The notes under the pieces: model-generated | Databases searched by the model: none | Told to the model about the DNA's origin: nothing | What the model saw: the letters and a program-made list of their open reading frames with translations, nothing else | Shown here: positions 38,452-48,681 of the stretch, piece after piece | Position numbering within the stretch: the stretch's first letter is position 1 | Layout: every line of letters begins with the position of its first letter | Program-made: the position numbers and the translations under genes | Assembly: GCA_964369665.1 (NCBI GenBank) | Contig: CAYJFS010000005.1 | Span: 36,746 to 100,745 of the forward strand | DNA length: 64,000 nt | Origin: Bilophila sp964369665 | GTDB lineage: Bacteria > Desulfobacterota > Desulfovibrionia > Desulfovibrionales > Desulfovibrionaceae | Reading direction: 5' to 3'

Positions 38452-39747
38452 ATGTATAAACAATTTTTAGTTATTAGTTTAGTCGTAGGATTATTAAGTT
38501 TACCGGTAAGAGCACAAAATTTACAAGAAGATGATTTCTTAACAAATCCACCAGATTTTTTTATTAAGTTATCAATAGATAATAATATTAAATCTTCCCA
38601 AGAAAGTGCTACAGATGTAGCTTTCTCAGCAATATCTTTGCTTGGGTATGCCAATAATCATTTTGAACTTAGCGATAATATTTTTGCTCGAATAGGTTTT
38701 GGTTATGCAACATTTCTTATAACTTTACTGAATCATGAGATATCAGGTCATGGGCTCAGAGGGATAGAGTTTGGTGGAAAGATAAAAGACATAAAAATTC
38801 GACCTTTTAGTGGTGAAGCACGTGTATCACGACCAGATCCTTACCATATGCAAAAAGAAGCCTTAATTAGTCTAGGTGGTAATGAAGTAAACTATCTTTT
38901 ATCACAAAAGTTATTGAGTAACGTTGTAGTACATAATCAACAGTTAGATCCGGTTACAGCCATGGGTTATATCTTCAGCTCTGGAAACCAAGGGTTTTAT
39001 GCGTATATAGCAAGTCCTAGTATGGATGGTCACGACCTCAAAAAATATTCCCGGGATATGGAAACAATGTATGGTGATAAATCTATGAGCCTAACAAAAA
39101 TACGAAAGTTTGTATGGCTTGATGCTTTAGATCCAGTCTTTTGGACGTCACTATATTCAGCTGTAACTGGAAGATCTACTGAAATTCCAATGATAGAAAT
39201 TTATGATGTAAGTTTTACACCCTTTGCTCGAGCAATATTAACACCATATGGTGCTATTGAACCAAAATTAGGTATGTATATTTTTACTAAATATTCTCCA
39301 ATTAGAATAGGTTTTAGTTTAGGTAAGCAATCTAAAACTACAAGTGGAGTAACATATACAAATTCAGAAAAACAAGAACATAAATATTTAGCATCTGATG
39401 GTGTTAATTTAACAAAGATAGGGTTATTTAATGGACTTGGCCCTAAAGAAGATATGAGGAAGCATTTTACTTATAGTATAGATCTTTCTGTGTTTAAGCT
39501 CTTAACCTTAGGAGATTTTGTTATAGGTTTTGATGCTGTCCTTTGGAGTCAGCCAGAGTTGTTTACACCTAAACCATATTTTGAAAAGCCTAAAATTGGT
39601 GGAATGTTTGTCTTGAACGGCAGTTATCAGCTAGCCGATAGTTTTGCTGTTCTTGCTAGACTTGGTTATAAAACAAGTGGTTTTGTCCCTGGACATCATA
39701 TTGAAAAAACACCAATACTAAGTATTGGTTTTGAATATAAACTTTAG
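38452..39747 (+). CDS. Exported or outer-membrane protein with an HEISGHG motif, unknown function
   Basis: 431 residues with a clear signal peptide (FLVISLVVGLLSLPVRA, cleavage before QNLQ). A hydrophobic segment (ARIGFGYATFLITLLN) runs straight into HEISGHGLRGIEFGG, with His-Glu and a second His as in membrane metalloproteases, although the spacing is HExxxH rather than HExxH. The second half has alternating polar and hydrophobic strands (KLGMYIFTKYSPIRIGFSLG, GGMFVLNGSYQLADSFAVLA) and ends LSIGFEYKL, which suggests a beta-barrel. I do not recognise a family. It could be an outer-membrane protein with a metal-dependent periplasmic activity. It converges with the large gene at 39813. Confidence 0.6.
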   Translation: MYKQFLVISLVVGLLSLPVRAQNLQEDDFLTNPPDFFIKLSIDNNIKSSQESATDVAFSAISLLGYANNHFELSDNIFARIGFGYATFLITLLNHEISGHGLRGIEFGGKIKDIKIRPFSGEARVSRPDPYHMQKEALISLGGNEVNYLLSQKLLSNVVVHNQQLDPVTAMGYIFSSGNQGFYAYIASPSMDGHDLKKYSRDMETMYGDKSMSLTKIRKFVWLDALDPVFWTSLYSAVTGRSTEIPMIEIYDVSFTPFARAILTPYGAIEPKLGMYIFTKYSPIRIGFSLGKQSKTTSGVTYTNSEKQEHKYLASDGVNLTKIGLFNGLGPKEDMRKHFTYSIDLSVFKLLTLGDFVIGFDAVLWSQPELFTPKPYFEKPKIGGMFVLNGSYQLADSFAVLARLGYKTSGFVPGHHIEKTPILSIGFEYKL

Positions 39748-39812
39748 TATACGTTATGATTGTAATAAGTCATTTTTATGGAGCATTTGAATAGAACAGT
39801 TTTATTGATTTA

Positions 39813-42800
39813 TTAAAAGTCATACCATAACCGTGTATGGATACACCCCTGATTCGGATTTTTTGAAGACTGTGTGCGAAATGTAGTTGTTACACCTATG
39901 CCTAATCTTTTTGTTATACAGGTATTCATAGATACACCTAATTCACCTTGTGTATATGTTTCTTTTGATTGGGGTGTATAAGCTGCATATTCAAGCTGTT
40001 TAAATCCTACAATATATGAGGATAAAGAGGATAACTTTTTTTGGCCGTGAACAGCAGCTGTCCATATTTGGAATTCATATTTTGAATATAAAGAGCACTG
40101 CATTTGTATGCCTATAGTTTTTTCGAACATCTTAACTTGAGTAGGTTTAATGACAGAAGAAAATTCTGTATTTTTTTCTGTATAGGTATGCACTTTGGTA
40201 CGCATAGCAGTTATTTTAATGTATGGTGTAAGTAAATGAAATTGTAATACATTGTTTGGCTTACAAAAGTCAGTTAGAGATAGAGCATACCCTAACTGTA
40301 CTAAAAGAGCTCTTGTTTTTGTTGTTGGTCTACCTATGCCCTGTAGAATTTCATATTTTTGAGTATAATATCGTTGGTTTTTATTTTTTCCCCAACCACT
40401 AGAGGCAATAAAAATACTTTGTATGCCAGAGCCTTGAGTATTCCAAGCAAAGCTCCCAGAGAGTAGATTGTTTTTATTGCCAATCTTAGCATAACTAACA
40501 TTGTTACATGTATTTACCCCAGAGTATTTTTTGAGTGTATTCTGTTCATAGTTATAGGCTATGCCAAAACGTATTTTTGAAAAAGGATTTATAATACATC
40601 CAACTTGAGTAGAAAAAGGTCGGTGTTGGAGGGACGAATTTGGAGTATGCATGGAAGCAAAGACTCTATATGGATGTTGAGCACATATTTTTGGTTTTTT
40701 AGACTGCCGTAACTGAAATTTTTGTAAGGCGTTTTTATTCCGATTAAGTTTATTCTCTAGTTGATGGTTTTGGTCTATTTCTGACTTTTCATATGTTTGG
40801 TATAGGTGAGCAGTTATTTGGTTCATTAAACCTGTTGTTGAATGAGTTACATGAGCAGTCTGAGTAGCAATACCTTGTTGTAAAGCACTTAAAGATTGTG
40901 CTTGTGATACTTTATTATAGTTCAGCAGAAAAATTGGTATTACAGGCTTTTGATAGTTTTGAAAGGTGCGCTGAATTTTTTTAAGAATTTTTTGTTTTTT
41001 CTGTTTGCCTTCTAGTTTTTTTTCTTGATCGCTTTTTTGGGGAAGTTCTTCTTCATTAAAAAGTGTTGAAAGTCCTAAGTCTTCATCTTCTCCAAGGGTA
41101 CTGAGCAGGTCTTCATCATCCTCATCATCAGTATTTTCTAAAAAGGGGTTATGTTCTTCCATAGGTGGAACAGCTTCATTACCTGGTGGCTCTGGTTCAC
41201 CATGATAATCTAAAGAAAATCTATGTATGCTACCTGTATCACTGTCACTATCATCTTCAGAACTTGTTTCATCTTGAGTATTTTGTTGTTGTCTAGAGTT
41301 TTCTTCTCTATCTTGAGAAGGTTTATCTGATTTTTCGTTTGATCCTGTACTTGTACTTGGGTTTTCATTGTTTTGTTGTTGTTCTGTACTGGCAGACGTT
41401 GATTCTTTCTGAGAAGATTGTGTGTTATCTTTTTGTGCTGTTAGAACAAGCTTTTGGCGTTTACTAGGCGGCTCTTCATCTGAACCAGATGTATCTGTTC
41501 TAGTGTTTTCTTTATCTTCTTCTGGCGGCAAGTTGCTTGTATCACTTCTGCTGTAACCTTTTAAAAAAAGTTGATGTGTTCTTTTAAGTGTATGACTTCT
41601 TAATCGGCCACTATGATGTGGATAGACCCATTCTGGAAGACTTACATTAGCTTCAGGTTCAGAGGCTGTATCTGTACTTTCTTCTGAAGAAGTATTTTGG
41701 TCTTCCTCAGATTGGTTATTTTCTGAGGTACTATTTTGTTCATTGCCTTCATTTGTTGAATCAGGAGATTGAGGAGAATCAGGTCCTGCATTTTGGTTTT
41801 CAGGGTCTGAATTGCCTCTATCTCCAGGAGAACCAGGTTCTTCATTTTGGTTTTCAGCGTCTGAATTGTTTTCATGATCATATGGATGATATATTGTATA
41901 GTCTGATGTATCTAAAAGAGCATTTCTTGTTCTTTCTATATGGCGTGTAAGGATTCTCTCATGTAGTTTTATGAGCTGCTGTTGTAAGTTGACTTTTAAT
42001 AGTAACGTTTGACTTTTTCTTAGATTCAGCATTTTTTCCATATTCTGTAACATTTTTAATTGTTGTTCTTTTTGAGCATCAGTGAGTGATGATTGGATTA
42101 AATGCATTCTTAGTTTTCGTAAGTCTTCCAATTTTTTTTGAGTTGTTTCTTTTGATTGAGCCTCTAGCTCCTTTTTTCTGTTTTTTAATCTCTGATTTTT
42201 TTCTAGATCCATTGATTCTGCCTGTTCTAAATCTGTATCCTGCAGAGGTGATAAAGGTATCAGTTCTAAAGTATCTGTGCTTGCAGACGCTAGTTCTATA
42301 TCTTCCATCCCTGCCAGCATTCTTTGAGGATTAGTTTCTAAAGCAAAAGATCGGAGATGTGGATCTGTAGGAAGTGTACTTGGAGGTATGGTTGCTGTTT
42401 CAGCAGTGCTTGATGTAGTTGTTGTTTCTGTAGCAGGTGGTTCTGTAGAGGGCTGTGTGCTTGATTCAGATGTAGTTGCTGTTTCAGAGGTGCTTGGCTC
42501 TGTAGATGATAGTTGACTTTGGCTACCTCTAAGGCTTTGAGCCTTTTTTTTGATATGAAGAACTATGGGAGGCAATAAGCCGTTAGTTTCAAGACGTGTC
42601 CGCTTTAGTATAGCTTCTTGCAGTTGCATGCCTAATGTACGTACCATTTTTCGAGTAGATATTAATTTTTGATATTGTTTAAGTAGAAGAGCTGACTGTG
42701 AACATAGAATTTTTCCACGTTGTTGTTGAACTGGATCAGGAAACGGTAAGTGTTCTTCAGTAGCTTGTTGTTGTTCTTCTTGTTCTCTAAGCCTTCTTTG

Positions 42801-44831
42801 TTCTTCTTGCTCTAATGTTTCCTCTTCAAGTTGTTCTTGTCTTTGAACTTGCTTTCTTCGTTCTTCTTCTTCAGCTTGTTGTCTTTGTAGTATGCTTTCA
42901 ATTAAAGCTGCAGTTACTGCTCTTTGTTCAAGTAAACTTGATGGACCTTCATCTCCACTATCTTCTGCTTGTCTTTGATCCTTACTTTCTTGAGCTTGTT
43001 GAATATTTTGTTGTTGAGGTACATCTTCTTTTTCTGATCCTTCTGTATCAGTTTCAAAATTTATAGAACAAAAAGAACTAGAACTATCTTCACTTAAGCC
43101 TTCTGATACACGTGGGCGTTTTTGGAGTGGTTCTTCATCAGAACTTGAAGAGTCTGAACTAAAAGGTGGTGGTGCTTCATTGCCTGGAGGTTCTGGATCA
43201 CCTTCATAGCATAAATCAAAAGATTCTACGCCACTGCTACTGTTATCACTATCAGACGTATCCCTTCTAGGGATTTCATTTTTTTGGGATTGTTCTTCTA
43301 TTGGTACACTTGTACCTTCTTCCATAGCTACAGCAGCTGATGTTGTTGGTTCATGTTCTGATGTATCCGTTTCAATTTCTAACGAAAAGAATTCAGGGCT
43401 TGGGCTTCTTAATACAGGAACAGGAGCAGAAATTCCCTGACTAGATGAAGGTTCTACTGCTACTGTTGAAGCTTCTTCTTCAGAAGATGCTACTGATGCT
43501 GCTGAACTTTCTTCTTCAGTAGAAGGAATATCAAATAGGTCACGACCTGTTCTTTGTAAATGGAAACGTCGATGTGCTGATGTTTCTTGTTTAATCTTTA
43601 GTAACGTTTTTTTTGCAAGAAGTATTTTTTGTTGAAGTAATCTTGTTTGTTCTTCTAACAGCTTTTCTTGAGCTTTTTCTAAAGCTGATATTCGAGCTTC
43701 TTCTTCATCTTCAAGTCGTTCTTTTTCTTTTCGTTCTTCTTCTTTTTTACGAAGTACTTCTGCTTTTTTTTGTTGATTTTCTCGGTATAAACGTCTTTCT
43801 TCCTCTGTTTGAGGTTGTTTTTCTGGAATTGTTCCTACCGAGCTTTGTTGTTCAGCAGTTTTACGATCTTGGGCTATTTGTTGTAATCTTCTAAGTAACG
43901 ATAGAGAACCTGAACTAGGTTGTGGTGGTTCAGGTTCTCTATTTGAGGTACTTGTTGAGGTGCTTGCTTGATCTTGAAGTGCTTCTTCTTGTGCCCTTTG
44001 CAATGCTGCTCTTCTAGCTAAGAGCCTTTCATAAATTCTTTGTAATCGTCCATTTACACTTTTATCAAAATCTCTTTGGTTTTGGAAAATTTGTTCTTGC
44101 ATTCCTTGAATGCCACCACTTTCTTCTATGTCCTTTATGCAGAAAGTTTTAATTTTTAATTGGAGGCGTTGCATTTCATATGCTTGTTTTGCTCTTTTTT
44201 TACGAGCTTTTTCTTCTTCAAGGCGTTGTTTTGTTTGAGCGGCTTGTTCTGCTTGATGTTGTAGATATTGTGCTCGACCAAGGAGAAGTTCTGGGTCAGG
44301 TGATGGAGCTGATGTGGAAGGTTGCGGTTGTATTTCTTGACTTTGGGTTCCTTCTGCAGAAGTGTGTCCATTTTGTTCTTGCTCTGTTTGATAAGAATAC
44401 CCTATTTTTTTATAAAGACGCAATTTGGCACGATGTCTTATAGCTTGTTTTCTGCTAGAGGATTTTGTTTGGGAAGACTTTTTTTTCTGTACAGTTGAGG
44501 ATGATTTTTGTTTTTGTTGTTGTCGGCGTAGGAGAGCACGCTGACGAGTTTCCTGACGCCAGTTTTTTATTGTATGCTTTTTTTTACGCTGACTTTTTTT
44601 TGGTTTTTCAGGTTCTGCGTTGTCATGAAAACGTTGACGTTTTGGTTTTGGAGCCCCTGAGCTTTCTGAACTTGAATTTAATGGTGCCGTTGATTTATGG
44701 AGTTTTTCTGGTTTGTTACTAGAATCCTTATCTGCAGCAAAAAGACTTTGTATACTAAAGTTAATGTAAACAAAAAAAATAAACAGACTTTTTCTTAGTA
44801 AAGAATATTTATTTTTTTTTATACAAAACAT
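39813..44831 (-). CDS. Giant Ser/Glu/Gln-rich autotransporter-like surface protein
   Basis: About 1672 residues from ATG 44831; an in-frame TTG at 44849 would add six. A signal peptide (LFIFFVYINFSIQSLFA) precedes a passenger of about 1350 residues that is almost entirely low complexity: Lys/Arg/Gln-rich, long Glu/Arg/Gln coiled-coil stretches (QEQLEEETLEQEEQRRLREQ) and Ser/Thr/Pro/Glu blocks. The motif GxPEPPGNEAxPP occurs twice, each followed by acidic residues. Three basic clusters (PKPKRQR, QKRPR, SKRQK) follow or adjoin Ser/acidic runs. The C-terminal beta-barrel starts near HPYRVFASM and ends IHTRLWYDF, closest to that of the 13065 gene (shared PYRxFAS, VQLGY, WYDF). No C tract is present and the frame is intact, so this member is constitutively open. 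Confidence 0.8.
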   Translation of the reverse strand: MFCIKKNKYSLLRKSLFIFFVYINFSIQSLFAADKDSSNKPEKLHKSTAPLNSSSESSGAPKPKRQRFHDNAEPEKPKKSQRKKKHTIKNWRQETRQRALLRRQQQKQKSSSTVQKKKSSQTKSSSRKQAIRHRAKLRLYKKIGYSYQTEQEQNGHTSAEGTQSQEIQPQPSTSAPSPDPELLLGRAQYLQHQAEQAAQTKQRLEEEKARKKRAKQAYEMQRLQLKIKTFCIKDIEESGGIQGMQEQIFQNQRDFDKSVNGRLQRIYERLLARRAALQRAQEEALQDQASTSTSTSNREPEPPQPSSGSLSLLRRLQQIAQDRKTAEQQSSVGTIPEKQPQTEEERRLYRENQQKKAEVLRKKEEERKEKERLEDEEEARISALEKAQEKLLEEQTRLLQQKILLAKKTLLKIKQETSAHRRFHLQRTGRDLFDIPSTEEESSAASVASSEEEASTVAVEPSSSQGISAPVPVLRSPSPEFFSLEIETDTSEHEPTTSAAVAMEEGTSVPIEEQSQKNEIPRRDTSDSDNSSSGVESFDLCYEGDPEPPGNEAPPPFSSDSSSSDEEPLQKRPRVSEGLSEDSSSSFCSINFETDTEGSEKEDVPQQQNIQQAQESKDQRQAEDSGDEGPSSLLEQRAVTAALIESILQRQQAEEEERRKQVQRQEQLEEETLEQEEQRRLREQEEQQQATEEHLPFPDPVQQQRGKILCSQSALLLKQYQKLISTRKMVRTLGMQLQEAILKRTRLETNGLLPPIVLHIKKKAQSLRGSQSQLSSTEPSTSETATTSESSTQPSTEPPATETTTTSSTAETATIPPSTLPTDPHLRSFALETNPQRMLAGMEDIELASASTDTLELIPLSPLQDTDLEQAESMDLEKNQRLKNRKKELEAQSKETTQKKLEDLRKLRMHLIQSSLTDAQKEQQLKMLQNMEKMLNLRKSQTLLLKVNLQQQLIKLHERILTRHIERTRNALLDTSDYTIYHPYDHENNSDAENQNEEPGSPGDRGNSDPENQNAGPDSPQSPDSTNEGNEQNSTSENNQSEEDQNTSSEESTDTASEPEANVSLPEWVYPHHSGRLRSHTLKRTHQLFLKGYSRSDTSNLPPEEDKENTRTDTSGSDEEPPSKRQKLVLTAQKDNTQSSQKESTSASTEQQQNNENPSTSTGSNEKSDKPSQDREENSRQQQNTQDETSSEDDSDSDTGSIHRFSLDYHGEPEPPGNEAVPPMEEHNPFLENTDDEDDEDLLSTLGEDEDLGLSTLFNEEELPQKSDQEKKLEGKQKKQKILKKIQRTFQNYQKPVIPIFLLNYNKVSQAQSLSALQQGIATQTAHVTHSTTGLMNQITAHLYQTYEKSEIDQNHQLENKLNRNKNALQKFQLRQSKKPKICAQHPYRVFASMHTPNSSLQHRPFSTQVGCIINPFSKIRFGIAYNYEQNTLKKYSGVNTCNNVSYAKIGNKNNLLSGSFAWNTQGSGIQSIFIASSGWGKNKNQRYYTQKYEILQGIGRPTTKTRALLVQLGYALSLTDFCKPNNVLQFHLLTPYIKITAMRTKVHTYTEKNTEFSSVIKPTQVKMFEKTIGIQMQCSLYSKYEFQIWTAAVHGQKKLSSLSSYIVGFKQLEYAAYTPQSKETYTQGELGVSMNTCITKRLGIGVTTTFRTQSSKNPNQGCIHTRLWYDF

Positions 44832-44849
44832 AAAGACTCTATTGCACAA

Positions 44850-46262
44850 AAAGAAGGATACATTGCTTCATAAGGGTTATTAAATAAAAAATTCTCGCGA
44901 TGAAAATATGTAAAAAATTATATTGGGTATATGTGTATAGTTTTCGCTTTATTTCCGATTATGGTTTTGTGTATGTATGTTTTAAGTATATTTTGTACAA
45001 ACAAATTTTTCTTATTTATAAATAAATAGATAAGCTATTAAGAGGATAACTATTTACTATACATATTTTATTTTTTTATGAACAGGCTTTATACAAGCAC
45101 AACCTTATTTCGATGATGGTTCACAAGATACACTTGATGGTGCTGTCCAAAATTTTTTATTTTAACTACTTGTAGTATGTTAACTAGGGTTTCCAAAAAC
45201 TTAAAAAGTTTTCGCCAATAAGTGTTTTTTAGCCTATATTAGTTTAGGCAATTCATTTACCTAGGTACACACAAAAACGTTATTCTATTTAGAATAACAG
45301 TTAATAGATGCAAGATATCTATTTTTAAAATTTTTATGATACATTAAAATTTTTCACACATTCTAATAATACTTTTTAATAGAAGATCAAGAGCCCTACT
45401 AAGTATTTAGTAGAGCTTTCATTAGGAGGTTATAGTCATAAGAGAAAACGCCTATAACTATAAGTTATAAATCTTTTTAAAAATGAGTATAGTAAAAAAG
45501 TTTTTTAAAAGCTATCTCTAAATTAGATAATATTCTTTGCTCATTATGTACCAGCGATCATTTAAATCTATCCTTATTTATTTGAAACAAATAAAAGCTT
45601 TTATCTGAACCTAACAAGTAAAAATCATTATGGTTAATTAGATAGTATTACTCAAATATTAAGCATAATCCTATATTTTTTAATGTGTAAATACATTCAA
45701 ACATAGTTTAATCTAAACAATATTTACAGAGTATTTTATCTTAAATATAAATTTTAAAGTTGCATTGTAGATTTTTACCTAATCTTTAGTAAAAGAGTTC
45801 AAGCATAAAAGCCTGACTGATTATACTACTCTTATTTAAATTATGTATAGTTATGTTTTTAAAGAATATTGTATAAAGATTTCCTCTTCTTTTGAAATGG
45901 GAAATATATTTTTTATATCAAAATACAACTAGTATATAATTTTTAATGAAGAACATATATTTTACTAATATTAATATAATTATTTTTATTTTTTACTTAT
46001 ATAATATATATTATTTATGTTAATAAAATACTAATTATAGTAATCAAGGTTTATTAATTACTATAGTATATTATTATTAAGTATATATTAATTAAGTTTT
46101 ACAATTATTAAAGATCATTTAAATAAGTAATATTATATATATTTTTAAGATATACATTATTAAATACAATTAATATTTATTGTATTATATTTTAAAATAG
46201 AATTAATACATTTATAGATAGTTGTATATATTGCTAACGATAAAATTGCATTGAGGGTAGTT
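44850..46262. other. 1.4-kb spacer with a cytochrome c peroxidase gene fragment
   Basis: Very AT-rich and without an intact gene. It contains a decayed piece of a cytochrome c peroxidase gene at about 45086-45165 (listed separately) and must hold the promoters of the divergent genes on either side. Confidence 0.6.
45086..45165 (+). pseudogene. Fragment of a cytochrome c peroxidase gene
   Basis: The plus strand reads FIQAQPYFDDGSQDTLDGAV, very close to TQPYLHDGSQDTLDGAI near the C-terminus of the complete peroxidase encoded at 51577-52968. Nothing else of the gene is recognisable. It indicates that a second peroxidase gene once lay here or that a piece was copied. Confidence 0.75.
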
Positions 46263-48362
46263 ATGAAAATAGGATATAAAATAACATCTGGATTTGCTGT
46301 AGGTATGTTCATGGTACTTGTAATGGGTTTGTATACTATAAAGCAATTACAACCTGCCAAAGAAGCTGTAAGGATTATAAAAGATGATACTACTATATTA
46401 TTAGAACTTTCCTCTAAAACGCTTAGTAATTACCAAGATGCTATTTATTATATTCGTGGCTTCCTTACTTCAAGAGCACAGTCAGATTATGACAATTTTT
46501 TAAAATATTTTGAAGATGCTAAAAAAAATCTACAACTAACCCAGGAACATATAGCTGATAAGAGCCACTTGGTTCATATGAAAGAAAGCGTTGATAAAGT
46601 TACAAAATTTTTTGTTGTATATGAAAAAGCAGTAAAAAAACTTTATGAGATTAACTCTTCATTAGAAAATGTTTCAAATAGTGGTAGTGGTGGTATGGGT
46701 AGCTTGCTTAATCAATACAAAAATATCATACCAATATTGCAACAGGCTGCTAATGAAACAGGCAATAAATATGCTGCAAATTTATTGGTAAGTATAAGCT
46801 CTAGGCTTATGGATATTTATTACCTAAGAGGTAATTTTGTAAATGCCTTATGGAAAAATGATGTTGAACAAATTAAACAAAGTGCCAATGGTATTAGAGA
46901 GCTTATAACACAATTTAATACATTTTCAGAAACTATACGCTTCCCAAGTATACAAAATGTTCTAAAAGAAATTACTGTAATGTTACAATCATATTATGAT
47001 GTTACCACTAATGTAAGTGCTCTAACAGAAGAAAATATTACTGAGCTTGCCTATAGACGTAAAGTAGCCGATGATTTAAGTAATGCCTTAACCCAATTTA
47101 CTAAAGACAATTTTGAACTAATTAATTTAGAGGTTATGGCTGTTAATACAAATCTTAATCAAATTATAACAGTAACATATATACTTACAGCTGTTATATT
47201 GCTTATTACTATTATTGCTTCCTTCTTTATTACAAGAGCAATCACAGTGCCTATTAATCGTACAAACCGTTTTGCTCAAAGTGTAGCCAATGGAAACCTT
47301 GATCAACATTTAAATATTCGTTCAAAAGACGAAATTGGTGAGCTTACAACGTCTCTTAATACCATGGTGGATTCACTCAAAGCAAAAGTTTCTGAAGCAC
47401 AAAAACAAACAGAAACAGCTACACGTAAAGAAGAAGAGGCAAAAGTTGCCACAGCAAAAGCAGAAGATGCTCTTAGAAAAGCAGAAACTGCTAAACGTGA
47501 TGGTATGGTAACGGCTGCTAATCAGCTTGAAGATATTGTTAACATCATCTCCTCTGCATCAACTCAGCTTTCTGCACAAGTTGAGGAATCAGAGCGTGGT
47601 GCAACTAATCAAGCCAATAGAGTATCGGAAACAGCCACTGCTATGGAAGAAATGAGTTCTACTGTGATAGAAGTAGCCAAAAATGCAAGCGAAACTTCAG
47701 ATATTTCAGCACAAACACGTCAAAAAGCTATTGAAGGTGCTGAAGTTGTAAGAAAAATGGTTGAAAGTATTGAAAAAGTCCATACACGCTCACGTGATTT
47801 AAAGTCGGATATGTCTATTTTGGGTGAACATGCACAATCTATTAATCAAATTATGGGTGTTATTTCTGATATTGCAGATCAAACAAACTTGTTAGCATTG
47901 AATGCTGCTATTGAGGCTGCCCGTGCTGGAGAAGCAGGACGTGGTTTTGCTGTTGTTGCCGATGAAGTACGAAAACTTGCTGAAAAAACTATGGTTTCTA
48001 CTACAGATGTAGGTAATGCTATACAAGCTATCCAAGAAAGTGCAAAACAAAGCATGAACCAAGTTGATTCTGCAGTACATGACATTGAAATTGCCACAGG
48101 ACTTGCTACTGAATCTGGACATGCTTTAGATGAAATTGTTTCTATGGCAGAATCTACAGCTGATCAGATTAGAGCTATAGCAACAGCTTCAGAAGAACAG
48201 TCTGCATCTACAGAAGAAATTAATATTTCTATCTCTGAAATTAATAATATTGCTCGAGAAACCTCACAAGCTATGGACGAAGCAAACAAAGCTGTTTCTG
48301 AGCTTGCTCGACAAACTCAAGTACTCACAAACGTTATCACTGATATGAAAGAAACCTCATAA
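46263..48362 (+). CDS. Methyl-accepting chemotaxis protein
   Basis: 699 residues from ATG 46263, preferred over TTG 46251 because GAGGG lies about 6 bases upstream. Order: membrane helix near residue 10-28, a helical periplasmic sensor domain (about 30-300), second membrane helix (ILTAVILLITIIASFFITRA), HAMP domain (VPINRTNRFAQSVANGNLDQ), a Glu/Lys/Ala coiled coil and the signalling domain with the conserved tip DQTNLLALNAAIEAARAGEA. It would pass ligand signals to CheA/CheW. No C-terminal CheR-binding pentapeptide is seen. The ligand is unknown. A second, decayed receptor lies at 58668. Confidence 0.93.
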   Translation: MKIGYKITSGFAVGMFMVLVMGLYTIKQLQPAKEAVRIIKDDTTILLELSSKTLSNYQDAIYYIRGFLTSRAQSDYDNFLKYFEDAKKNLQLTQEHIADKSHLVHMKESVDKVTKFFVVYEKAVKKLYEINSSLENVSNSGSGGMGSLLNQYKNIIPILQQAANETGNKYAANLLVSISSRLMDIYYLRGNFVNALWKNDVEQIKQSANGIRELITQFNTFSETIRFPSIQNVLKEITVMLQSYYDVTTNVSALTEENITELAYRRKVADDLSNALTQFTKDNFELINLEVMAVNTNLNQIITVTYILTAVILLITIIASFFITRAITVPINRTNRFAQSVANGNLDQHLNIRSKDEIGELTTSLNTMVDSLKAKVSEAQKQTETATRKEEEAKVATAKAEDALRKAETAKRDGMVTAANQLEDIVNIISSASTQLSAQVEESERGATNQANRVSETATAMEEMSSTVIEVAKNASETSDISAQTRQKAIEGAEVVRKMVESIEKVHTRSRDLKSDMSILGEHAQSINQIMGVISDIADQTNLLALNAAIEAARAGEAGRGFAVVADEVRKLAEKTMVSTTDVGNAIQAIQESAKQSMNQVDSAVHDIEIATGLATESGHALDEIVSMAESTADQIRAIATASEEQSASTEEINISISEINNIARETSQAMDEANKAVSELARQTQVLTNVITDMKETS

Positions 48363-48470
48363 AAAGCAGGAGAAGAAATATAATGTATATCTTGCTTCTC
48401 TTATTTATGAATTAGGATATACATTGCAATATTTTGTATGTTTTTGTCATTATTCAATGCATATAAAGAA

Positions 48471-48499
48471 TAAATAGAGCATATATATGCTCTATTTTA
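48471..48499 (+). terminator. Intrinsic terminator after the chemoreceptor gene
   Basis: AAATAGAGCATA and its complement TATGCTCTATTT form a stem with a 3-base loop, followed by TTATAT. It is about 110 bases past the chemoreceptor stop. Confidence 0.75.
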
Positions 48500-48644
48500 T
48501 ATATAAAGCAAACACACAGTTTTATCTCAACTTTATATCTACAAAATAGTATAGCTATGGATACAACATAGTTATACAAACAAAATTAGTCTTCCTAAGA
48601 TTGAAATCTAAAAACACACCATGCTACATCTTAGGCAATACATC

Positions 48645-48680
48645 TTGACATGATATCAAAAAGTGATATCATATATTCTG
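48645..48680 (+). promoter_or_regulatory. hicA promoter with overlapping operator-like inverted repeat
   Basis: A perfect -35 box TTGACA (48645-48650) is followed 16 bases later by TATCAT as -10. The inverted repeat TGATATC...GATATCA (48651-48671) lies between and over these boxes, a good operator for HicB. The transcript would start only a few bases before the hicA ATG. Confidence 0.6.
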
Positions 48681-48681
48681 T

